Origin: an uncultured Oscillospiraceae bacterium
GTDB taxonomy: Bacteria > Bacillota > Clostridia > Oscillospirales > Acutalibacteraceae
Assembly: GCA_900549945.1 (NCBI GenBank)
Contig: URQJ01000109.1
Location: forward strand, 1 to 6,394
DNA: 6,394 nucleotides
Reading direction: 5' to 3'
Position 1 is the first letter of the stretch; the number at the start of each line of letters is the position of its first letter. Both the position numbers and the translations under genes were made by a program. Shown one piece after another: positions 1 to 5,906 of this stretch. The notes below the pieces were generated by a model. It searched no databases, had not been told where the DNA came from, and worked only from the letters and a program-made list of their open reading frames with translations.

Positions 1-693
<693 letters not shown>

Positions 694-741
694 AACCGTC
701 AACCATCCTTTCACTTTTCACGCCGCTTGTGATTCTTTAAA

Positions 742-771
742 GGCGCATGGCCGTGCCGCACAGCCTGCGCC
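742..771 (-). promoter_or_regulatory. Hairpin in the guaB 5' leader
   Basis: In the minus-strand RNA, GGCGCA (771-766) pairs with TGCGCC (747-742) and, past a single bulged base at 748, GGCTGTG (765-759) pairs with a 7-nt partner (755-749), leaving a 3-nt loop. One inner pair (762/752) is G-U in the minus RNA but A-C in the plus RNA, so the fold suits the guaB transcript. It lies about 20-50 nt after the predicted start point and ends 48 nt before the ATG. No U-run follows, so it is not a terminator. It may be a stability or attenuation element. I do not recognise a known riboswitch. Confidence 0.5.
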
Positions 772-796
772 GTTCTTAATGGATTATTGATATTAA

Positions 797-825
797 ATTT
801 TATCACTTTAACGGCTTCTTTTCAA
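797..825 (-). promoter_or_regulatory. Sigma-A type promoter of guaB (extended -10)
   Basis: On the minus strand the -35 is TTGAAA (825-820, 5/6 to TTGACA). A 17-nt spacer leads to the -10 TAAAAT (802-797, 5/6), preceded by TG-A (805-803), an extended -10. Transcription should start near 790, giving a leader of about 100 nt before guaB. It is the best promoter in the window. Confidence 0.75.
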
Positions 826-883
826 CTGGTTCGTGCGATGAAAAACAGAGATATTTTTACTCGGTTCTTCCCATCTTCTTAGG

Positions 884-903
884 AAAAAGCGACAAAAAGC
901 GAC
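884..903. repeat. Tandem 10-bp repeat in the divergent promoter region
   Basis: The 10-mer AAAAAGCGAC occurs twice head to tail (884-893 and 894-903) with no mismatch, between the guaB and MFS promoters. It is followed by a 6-bp inverted repeat, GTCCGC/GCGGAC (909-914/920-925), with a 5-nt spacer. A regulator site is possible, but two copies of so short a unit can arise by slippage. Confidence 0.35.
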
Positions 904-973
904 ATTCTGTCCGCGTAAGGCGGACGCGCGCGGACGGCCGCGCAATTTGCGCCGGAAAAAACGCGGAAAAATC

Positions 974-1002
974 TTGACAGTGCCCCCGCTTTGCGATACG
1001 CT
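974..1002 (+). promoter_or_regulatory. Predicted promoter of the MFS gene
   Basis: A perfect TTGACA (974-979) is followed after 17 nt by TACGCT (997-1002), which keeps the three most important -10 bases (T1, A2, T6) but is poor in between. The expected start is near 1009, giving a leader of about 45 nt before the ATG at 1054. A strong -35 with a weak -10 would fit a regulated promoter, but no operator palindrome is clear. Confidence 0.55.
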
Positions 1003-1053
1003 GTACCTAGACCAAACGGGTTGTATTGAAAATTCACAAAAGGATGAAAACGC

Positions 1054-2268
1054 ATGAAAAAATTTCATTTTCCCGCCGTAACGCCGCAGAACAGCGAGGC
1101 GCTGCGGCTCGCCGTGGTGCAGGGCACCTTCTGGGCCTCGATGGCCGTCGGCGGCTACCAAACCGTTTACCTGCAGAACAGCGGCTTTCCCGCCGCGCAG
1201 TTCGGCCTTCTGAACGCTATTGCCTGCGCGGTCGCGATTGTCGCCATGACCTTCTGGGGCATGGTGAGCGACCGCATCGGCGGCGTGCGCAAGATCGTCA
1301 TGCTGACGCTTTCGCTCGGCGTCTCTCTCTTCGCGCTCATCCCGCTGATCCCCTCCGGGCAGCCGTACTCCGCGCTTCTCTTTCTGATCATCATCCCCGT
1401 CGTGAACTTCTTCCGCGCGCCGATGTCGGCATTTGTTGACAACATCACGGTGCGCAACTGTGCCGAAAACAGCCTGAATTACGGCACGATCCGCAGCAGC
1501 GGCTCGCTGTGGTTCGCGGTGGCGGGCATTCTCGCCGTCAATCTCCTGATTCCGGCGCTCGGCGTCGGCTCCACCTTCTGGGCCGCGGCGATCGTGATGA
1601 TTCCCGCGATCGTGCTCGTATTTTTCTGCCGCGAGCCGCAGAGCGGCGGCCGCGCGAAGAAAAGCCGCATGGGCACGGGCGAGCTTTTTAAGAACCGCCG
1701 CTTTGTCACCTTCCTTATTTTCGGCTTTTTCTTCTACGTGGGCACCGCTTTCGAGAGCAACTTCCTGCCCTATCTGATGACTTCGATCGAAATCGACAGC
1801 ACGAACATCGGCCTTGTGCTCTCCGTGCGCGCGCTGATGGAGATCCCGTTCCTGTACTTTATCGTGAAGCTGCGCCGCCGCTTCCAGCTGCGCTACCTCA
1901 TCATGCTGGCGGCCGTTTTCATGGGTGTGGAATGCCTGCTGCTCGGCTTTTTCGTCACCTCGCTGCCGGAATTCGTCGTTTTCGCCGCATTCTTCGGCCT
2001 CGGCAACGGGCTGTTCCTCGGCACGGCGACCAACTACATTTACGAGATGGCGCCGGTCCACCTGCGCGCCACAGCGCACGGCCTGTTCGTCTCCGTCTCG
2101 CAGATTGCCGGTATTCTCGGCAACCTGCTCGGCGGCTTTCTATTCGACGCGGTGGGCGGCAAGCCGTTTTACCTGATCGCCGGCGGCGTCATGTTTCTCT
2201 CCGTGCTCGTCTTTGCGCTCAGCTTTACCCTGAAGCGCCGCGAAACCGCACCTGTCCCAGCGGAATGA
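1054..2268 (+). CDS. MFS transporter, MFS_1-like/HcaT-type
   Basis: A 404-aa polytopic membrane protein of the length expected for a 12-helix major facilitator permease. Motif A between helices 2 and 3 reads WGMVSDRIGGVRK (68-80), with the conserved Asp73 and Arg74. At 143-152 the stretch YGTIRSSGSL resembles the YGRIRLWGS signature of the 3-phenylpropionate (HcaT)/LacY-like group; a charged Asp129 lies just before it in the AFVDN segment. A basic central loop (about 193-215) separates the halves. The second half carries RALMEIPFLYFIVKLRRRF (259-277), also HcaT-like. The start is set by AAAAGGA (1038-1044) nine nt upstream of the ATG. It has its own promoter and is a single-gene unit divergent from guaB. 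The substrate cannot be told from sequence: aromatic acids, sugars, nucleosides or drugs are all possible. Family call firm, function open. Confidence 0.9.
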   Translation: MKKFHFPAVTPQNSEALRLAVVQGTFWASMAVGGYQTVYLQNSGFPAAQFGLLNAIACAVAIVAMTFWGMVSDRIGGVRKIVMLTLSLGVSLFALIPLIPSGQPYSALLFLIIIPVVNFFRAPMSAFVDNITVRNCAENSLNYGTIRSSGSLWFAVAGILAVNLLIPALGVGSTFWAAAIVMIPAIVLVFFCREPQSGGRAKKSRMGTGELFKNRRFVTFLIFGFFFYVGTAFESNFLPYLMTSIEIDSTNIGLVLSVRALMEIPFLYFIVKLRRRFQLRYLIMLAAVFMGVECLLLGFFVTSLPEFVVFAAFFGLGNGLFLGTATNYIYEMAPVHLRATAHGLFVSVSQIAGILGNLLGGFLFDAVGGKPFYLIAGGVMFLSVLVFALSFTLKRRETAPVPAE

Positions 2269-2277
2269 GCGCAGCAG

Positions 2278-2445
2278 CACAGACTGCGCTTTGACAGATC
2301 CTTTTGGGGAAATCACGCGCGCTGCCCCGCAAAATCGCGGCGCGGTCACCCGAAAACCACCCGAGGCAGGGCCACTGAAAAACGGCTTCGCATTCCGCGG
2401 AGCAATCCGCCGCTTCAGCTCAGACCGGCTGTCTGTGAATCTGAG
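2278..2445 (+). ncRNA. Candidate structured RNA (cobalamin-riboswitch-like?) after the MFS gene
   Basis: This stretch, 10 nt after the MFS stop, has no convincing ORF but much pairing. CACAGAC (2278-2284) matches GTCTGTG (2431-2437), a 7-bp closing stem around about 146 nt. Inside are a GCAA-capped 5-bp hairpin (2397-2410) and a GC-rich CCGC/GCGG hairpin (2327-2340). CTCAGA (2419-2424) can pair with TCTGAG (2440-2445), and CAGAC (2421-2425) with GTCTG (2431-2435). Both compete with the closing stem, as in a switch. Landmarks in order are GGGGAAA (2306), GCTGCCCCGC (2321), GCCACTGA (2371) and AGCTCAGACCGGC (2417), directly followed by the closing stem. This loosely recalls cobalamin riboswitches. 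The match is incomplete: the last box is about 2 nt short and no clear GGGAAGGC is seen. A terminator follows at 2477. It could instead be a stable 3' UTR or another ncRNA. Confidence 0.3.
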
Positions 2446-2476
2446 AACGAAACTAAAATACAACCAGCAATTTTTT

Positions 2477-2509
2477 AAAGGAACCGGTCGATTTGATCGG
2501 TTCCTTTTT
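2477..2509 (+). terminator. Rho-independent terminator
   Basis: GGAACCG (2480-2486) pairs with CGGTTCC (2498-2504). Three further inner pairs (2487-2489 with 2495-2497, one of them G-U) give a 10-bp stem with a 5-nt loop, followed by T5 (2505-2509). AAA before the stem can pair with the first T residues. The G-U pair becomes C-A on the other strand, so it is built for plus-strand RNA. It lies about 210 nt after the MFS stop and ends the MFS transcript or the structured RNA before it. Confidence 0.88.
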
Positions 2510-2530
2510 GCATAAGCACTGCTGCCATGG

Positions 2531-2828
2531 TTCTCCACAAGCCATCGACAAATTGTGAAAAACAAGCGTTTTGCCACTATACCGTGTGCTTTTCAACACT
2601 TTCCACCGAGTTTTCCACAGCAAATCTCATTCAATTTATGAATAATTATTCGTCCAAAAAGCAAGATTTTTTGCGCCCTTATTTCCTATCTTTACAGTAT
2701 ATTTTCTGGATTTTCCTGTAAATTTGCTATTAAGGCCAAGAAAATATGTTTTCACACTATACAGGAATCCTGCATAAAAGAATGACCTTCCTGTATTTTC
2801 CACATATCCGCAGGAAAAGTTTTTCACA
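2531..2828. other. AT-rich island with DnaA-box-like 9-mers (oriC-like)
   Basis: Sites fitting the loose DnaA-box consensus TTWTNCACA are TGTGAAAAA (2554-2562, reverse), TTTTCCACA (2611-2619), TTTTCCACA (2796-2804) and TTTTTCACA (2820-2828). One-off matches are TTCTCCACA (2531-2539) and GTTTTCACA (2748-2756). Degenerate copies TTTTCAACA (2590) and CTTTCCACC (2600) lead into the 2611 box at 10-11 bp steps, about one helical turn apart. Between the left and right groups, 2621-2760 holds 40 G/C in 140 bases by my count (29%), against clearly GC-rich genes around it. Boxes either side of an easily melted core is how bacterial origins are built. Against an origin: dnaA, dnaN and rpmH are not in the window, serS on the right would be head-on to the fork, and no box is the perfect TTATCCACA. 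A DnaA-titrating or regulatory cluster is the alternative. No coding gene is seen here. Confidence 0.5.
2713..2795. repeat. Three copies of the 8-mer TTCCTGTA
   Basis: TTCCTGTA occurs at 2713-2720 and 2788-2795, and inverted (TACAGGAA) at 2760-2767. The inverted copy overlaps an 11-bp palindrome CAGGA-A-TCCTG (2762-2772). All lie within the AT-rich island, the last copy directly before the TTTTCCACA at 2796. They may be binding sites for an unknown protein, or chance in a skewed sequence. Confidence 0.35.
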
Positions 2829-2833
2829 GGACG

Positions 2834-2873
2834 GGGCGGAAAATGCGGAATTTTCTGTCCGGCGCCGTTTTTT
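2834..2873 (+). other. Plus-strand hairpin followed by a T6 run
   Basis: Positions 2834-2844 pair with 2850-2860: 11 bp including two G-U pairs, loop GCGGA. The G-U pairs become C-A mismatches on the minus strand, pointing to a plus-strand RNA. Seven nt later comes TTTTTT (2868-2873). The gap is long for an intrinsic terminator. No gene ends just upstream, so its role is unclear. Confidence 0.3.
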
Positions 2874-2896
2874 GCCGCTCGAAAGGATATGAAAAT

Positions 2897-2937
2897 GCCG
2901 CCGCGGCTGCAAAATGTACGCGTGCAGCTGCGGCGGC
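2897..2937. terminator. Intrinsic terminator after serS, apparently bidirectional
   Basis: A 14-bp inverted repeat (2897-2910 with 2924-2937) starts 9 nt past the serS stop, with a 13-nt loop. Read on the minus strand it is followed by ATTTTC (2896-2891), a modest U-tract ending serS. Read on the plus strand it is followed by a T-rich stretch (2938-2951), and its one non-Watson-Crick pair is G-U there but A-C in the serS direction. It probably stops serS transcripts and also shields serS from antisense reading out of the island. Confidence 0.75.
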
Positions 2938-2946
2938 GTTCTGTTT

Positions 2947-4233
2947 TTATTTCTTCGGGACAAGGACGTCCTTGCCGCCCATGTACGGGCGCAGCGCCTC
3001 GGGGATGCGGACGCTGCCGTCTGCCTGCAGGTTGTTCTCGAGGAACGCGATCAGCATGCGCGGCGGGGCAACGACCGTGTTGTTCAGCGTGTGCGCGAGG
3101 TACTTGCCGTCCGGACCGTTGACGCGGATGCGCAGGCGGCGCGCCTGTGCGTCGCCGAGGTTCGAGCAGCTTCCCACCTCGAAATACTTCTGCTGGCGCG
3201 GCGACCAGGCCTCGACGTCGACCGATTTGACCTTGAGGTCCGCGAGGTCGCCCGAGCAGCACTCGAGCGTGCGCACCGGAATGTCCATGCTTCTGAACAG
3301 GTCAACCGTGTTCTGCCAGAGCTTGTCGTACCACTGCATCGATTCCTCCGGCTTGCAGACGACGATCATCTCCTGCTTTTCAAACTGGTGGATGCGGTAC
3401 ACGCCGCGCTCCTCAATGCCGTGCGCGCCCTTCTCCTTGCGGAAGCACGGCGAGTAGCTCGTGAGCGTCAGCGGCAGCTCGGCTTCGGGCAGGATCTGGT
3501 CGATGAACTTGCCGATCATCGAGTGCTCGCTGGTGCCGACGAGGTAGAGGTCCTCGCCCTCGATCTTGTACATCATCGAGTCCATCTCGGCGAAGCTCAT
3601 GACGCCGGTGACGACGTCGCTGCGGATCATGTACGGCGGAATCACATACGTGAAGCCGCGGTCGATCATGAAGTCGCGCGCATAGGCGATGACGGCCGAG
3701 TGCAGGCGCGCGATGTCGCCCATCAGGTAGTAGAAGCCGTTGCCGGCGACGCGGCGCGCGGCGTCGAGGTCAATGCCGTTGAAGCGCTCCATGATCTCGG
3801 TGTGGTACGGCACCGGGAAGTCCGGCACGACCGGCTCGCCATAGCGCTGGACCTCAACGTTTTCGCTGTCGTCGCGGCCGACCGGCACACTCGCATCGAT
3901 GATATTCGGGATCGTCATCATGATTTTAAGGATACGCTCGTCGAGCTCCTTCTCCTTGGCCTCCGCCGCGAGCAGCTCATCGGACTGCGCCTTGACCTGC
4001 GCCTTGACCAGCTCGGCCTCCTCGCGCTTGCCCTGCCCCATCAGCGCGCCGATCTGCTTCGAGAGCTTGTTGCGCGAGGCGCGCAGACCGTCGGCCTTCT
4101 GCTGCGTCTGCCGCTTTTCGGCGTCCAGCCCGATCACCTCGTCGACGAGCGGGAGCTTCGAATCCTGAAACTTCTTTTTGATGTTTTCGCGGACCGCATC
4201 CGGATTTTCTCTCAGAAATTTAATGTCGATCAT
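2947..4233 (-). CDS. serS: Seryl-tRNA synthetase
   Basis: A class II aminoacyl-tRNA synthetase, cytosolic, charging tRNA-Ser (and tRNA-Sec where present) with serine. The protein is 428 aa, the normal bacterial length. The N-terminus MIDIKFLRENPD leads into a long charged coiled-coil arm (about 27-105) that grips the long variable arm of the tRNA. The core has the TSE serine-binding loop (234-236), motif 2 FRKE (264-267) with IHQF (281-284), FEVGSCSN (351-358), and motif 3 around NNT (384-386) with Arg392. Key ATP and serine residues (Arg265, Glu267, Glu352, Arg392) seem kept. The wording differs from the common bacterial type: KGAHGIEERG in place of an AGSAGRDTRG-like loop, and NNTVVAPPR in place of NGSGLAVGR. 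AAAGGA (4248-4243) lies 9 nt before the ATG. The gene begins 49 nt after the ABC permease with no terminator between, so it may be partly co-transcribed; the AT-rich spacer lacks a convincing -35. Confidence 0.97.
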   Translation of the reverse strand: MIDIKFLRENPDAVRENIKKKFQDSKLPLVDEVIGLDAEKRQTQQKADGLRASRNKLSKQIGALMGQGKREEAELVKAQVKAQSDELLAAEAKEKELDERILKIMMTIPNIIDASVPVGRDDSENVEVQRYGEPVVPDFPVPYHTEIMERFNGIDLDAARRVAGNGFYYLMGDIARLHSAVIAYARDFMIDRGFTYVIPPYMIRSDVVTGVMSFAEMDSMMYKIEGEDLYLVGTSEHSMIGKFIDQILPEAELPLTLTSYSPCFRKEKGAHGIEERGVYRIHQFEKQEMIVVCKPEESMQWYDKLWQNTVDLFRSMDIPVRTLECCSGDLADLKVKSVDVEAWSPRQQKYFEVGSCSNLGDAQARRLRIRVNGPDGKYLAHTLNNTVVAPPRMLIAFLENNLQADGSVRIPEALRPYMGGKDVLVPKK

Positions 4234-4282
4234 TGCTTTTCATCCTTTCGGCTTTACTTTTCAATTTTTAATACCTATATAA

Positions 4283-5092
4283 TCATCCGTTTCCGCTCTC
4301 ATAGCGCCGGAGTCCGCGGGAGAACATCCACACCGGCAGGGCGACCATCAGCGCGGAAACGAGAATTCCACAGCAGAACAGCACAATCCCCTCCGTCATC
4401 CCGATCTTCTCAAACAGAAGCAGGCTCGGAAAGTAATTGATGAAGGCGTACGGCAGCAGAAACGTGCAGATCGCCTGAATGAAGAACGGGTAAATGTTGA
4501 GCGGGTAACGGACGACCTCCCGAAATCGTCCGACCACCCAATGCAAATTATCCACGTTGCCGAACCAGAAGGTCAGAAACGCCGGAATGCACCGCAGGCC
4601 GAACTGGATGCCCGCGCCGACGAGGATCGTCGGAATCACAAGCAGCCAGAAGCCGGGGCTTGTAAACCGGCCGAGCTGCACCGAGGCCGTGACCAGCACG
4701 ATCGTCGAAAGCACGATGTGCGCCGTGTAACCGGGCGCGAAGCCCTTCGTCATGATATAGTACAGCGTGTTGACCGGCCGCACGAGATAGAAATCCATCT
4801 CGCCGCCGAACACGAGGTCGCGCATTTTCCAGAACGGCTGCAGGAAGGCGTTCGCCAGCGCGTAGGAGAACAGCTCCAGCGCGAAAATCACGAGCACCTC
4901 CCACAGGCCGAAGCCCGCGAGGTCCGTAAACGAGAGCATCATCAGCCAGACGACGCCGAAGCGCGAAGCAAACTGGATGATCTGCGCGACGTAGCTCAAA
5001 AGCGCGCTGAAGCCCATGTAGCTGATCTGGGACTGCCAGCCCATGCGGATCAGCGTCAGCCCGAGCGAAACGTACCGTTTGATCGTTTTCAT
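4283..5092 (-). CDS. ABC-2 type permease (DUF990-like), second of pair
   Basis: A 269-aa integral membrane protein with about six hydrophobic helices, the size of ABC-2/DUF990 (ABC2_membrane_6-like) permeases. The N-terminus is short, basic and cytoplasmic. After helix 2 comes GGEMDFYLVRPVN (96-108), matching the GVIEYNFIRPIS stretch of the neighbouring permease, so the two are paralogues and probably form a heterodimer. The C-terminal region has NIYPFFIQAICTFLLPYAF (199-217), a typical family segment, and ends in a basic tail. The start lies 4 nt after the stop of the upstream permease; GGGGGG (5106-5101), 8 nt before the ATG, serves as ribosome site and lies within the upstream coding sequence, suggesting coupled translation. 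The likely role is export driven by the ATPase encoded first in the operon. The substrate is unknown. Confidence 0.88.
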   Translation of the reverse strand: MKTIKRYVSLGLTLIRMGWQSQISYMGFSALLSYVAQIIQFASRFGVVWLMMLSFTDLAGFGLWEVLVIFALELFSYALANAFLQPFWKMRDLVFGGEMDFYLVRPVNTLYYIMTKGFAPGYTAHIVLSTIVLVTASVQLGRFTSPGFWLLVIPTILVGAGIQFGLRCIPAFLTFWFGNVDNLHWVVGRFREVVRYPLNIYPFFIQAICTFLLPYAFINYFPSLLLFEKIGMTEGIVLFCCGILVSALMVALPVWMFSRGLRRYESGNG

Positions 5093-5096
5093 ACGC

Positions 5097-5906
5097 TCAG
5101 CCCCCCAGCACCGTCAGCTTGTAAACGCTCTTCCGCCACAGGACCTCCTGCAGGATCCAGAGCACCGCAATCCAGAACACCTGAATGCCGAGCGCCGCAA
5201 AGCAGCCGGGGATGTCGCGGATGCCGAGGAAGATCTCGACCGGCAGGTAATAGGCCGCCTGAAACGGCAGCACCGCCGCGATCGCGCGCAGCCAGTCCGG
5301 GTAAAACCAGAGCGGGACGAACGCGCCCGAAAGCAGCACATAGAAGAGGTCCATAAACCAGTTCAGGATATAGACGTTCACAAACCAGAACGCAAACATG
5401 CCCTTGAGCAGCTCGAACACCGTGGAAACCACATAGCCGAGCACAAGGGACGCGATGAACAGAAGCAGATACGCCGGCGAGATCGAAAAGCCGATCTGCG
5501 GCATCAGGACCGCCGCCAGCACCACGGCCGGGATGCCGGTGAGCAGCAGCGCGTACAGCGACTGCCCGAGCCCCTCCCCGACAAAGATCATGCGCGGGGA
5601 GATCGGCCGGATGAAATTGTACTCGATGACGCCGGTGCGCATCCGGTTTTCGATCGTCGAGGCGAAGTCCGCCGAGACGAGCGCCGTGCAGGTCTGCGAG
5701 ATCAGAACGTAGATCATCATCTCGCCGAGCGTGCGGCCGTTGATGACCGTCTCCCCGCTCGTACCGTACAGCGCCGACCAGACGAACAGCGGCACGGAAA
5801 TGCGCACCAGCCGCTCCAAAACACCGAGCGCCGTGTTGGCCCGGTATACGAAGCCGGAAGCAAAGGCCGTATACGCCGTCTGGAAAAACGACCGCAATGA
5901 TTTCAC
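5097..5906 (-). CDS. ABC-2 type permease (DUF990-like), first of pair
   Basis: A 269-aa membrane protein, the same length as its neighbour and homologous in layout, with about six helices. Visible marks are GVIEYNFIRPIS (92-103), the counterpart of LVRPV in the partner, and LSGAFVPLWFYPDWLRAI (192-209), the conserved Gly/Pro-rich segment before the last helices of ABC-2 permeases. The start is GTG (5906-5904), overlapping the TGA of the ATPase (5905-5903) as GTGA, a classic coupled arrangement. AAAGGGGG just upstream is a good ribosome site, so I prefer this GTG over later starts. The product should pair with the downstream permease and the ATPase to make one exporter. Which molecule it moves (drug, lipid, peptide or other) cannot be inferred. 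Confidence 0.88.
   Translation of the reverse strand: MKSLRSFFQTAYTAFASGFVYRANTALGVLERLVRISVPLFVWSALYGTSGETVINGRTLGEMMIYVLISQTCTALVSADFASTIENRMRTGVIEYNFIRPISPRMIFVGEGLGQSLYALLLTGIPAVVLAAVLMPQIGFSISPAYLLLFIASLVLGYVVSTVFELLKGMFAFWFVNVYILNWFMDLFYVLLSGAFVPLWFYPDWLRAIAAVLPFQAAYYLPVEIFLGIRDIPGCFAALGIQVFWIAVLWILQEVLWRKSVYKLTVLGG

Noticed and set aside
820..836. Possible PurR half-site (ACGAAC) just upstream of the guaB -35
   Set aside because: Only one imperfect half-site is present; the matching inverted partner could not be found at a normal distance.
808..2079. Open frame of 423 codons on the minus strand
   Set aside because: It is antisense to the MFS gene, low in complexity and rich in His/Arg/Glu/Asp as expected from GC-rich antisense reading, with no ribosome site or family features.
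2291..2515. Plus-strand ORF of 74 codons after the MFS stop, and a perfect TTGACA at 2291-2296
   Set aside because: The ORF crosses the terminator stem and lacks a ribosome site. The TTGACA has no usable -10 at 16-18 nt spacing.
2527..2721. Small plus-strand ORF of 64 codons in the AT-rich island
   Set aside because: There is no ribosome site before the ATG, and its sequence is explained by the T-rich DnaA-box-like DNA; no recognisable protein.
2889..3122. ATG at 2889 behind an AAAGGA-like sequence on the plus strand
   Set aside because: Spacing to this ATG is too short (the later ATG at 2895 fits better), and the product is Arg/Cys-rich antisense of the serS 3' end that crosses the terminator.
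4234..4282. T-box leader or separate promoter for serS
   Set aside because: The gap is only 49 nt, too short for a T-box and without its conserved box. AT-rich -10-like sequences are present but without a plausible -35.
2914..4440. Open frame of 508 codons on the plus strand
   Set aside because: It is the antisense of serS; GC-rich codons rarely give stops on the reverse strand. The serS frame is unmistakable.
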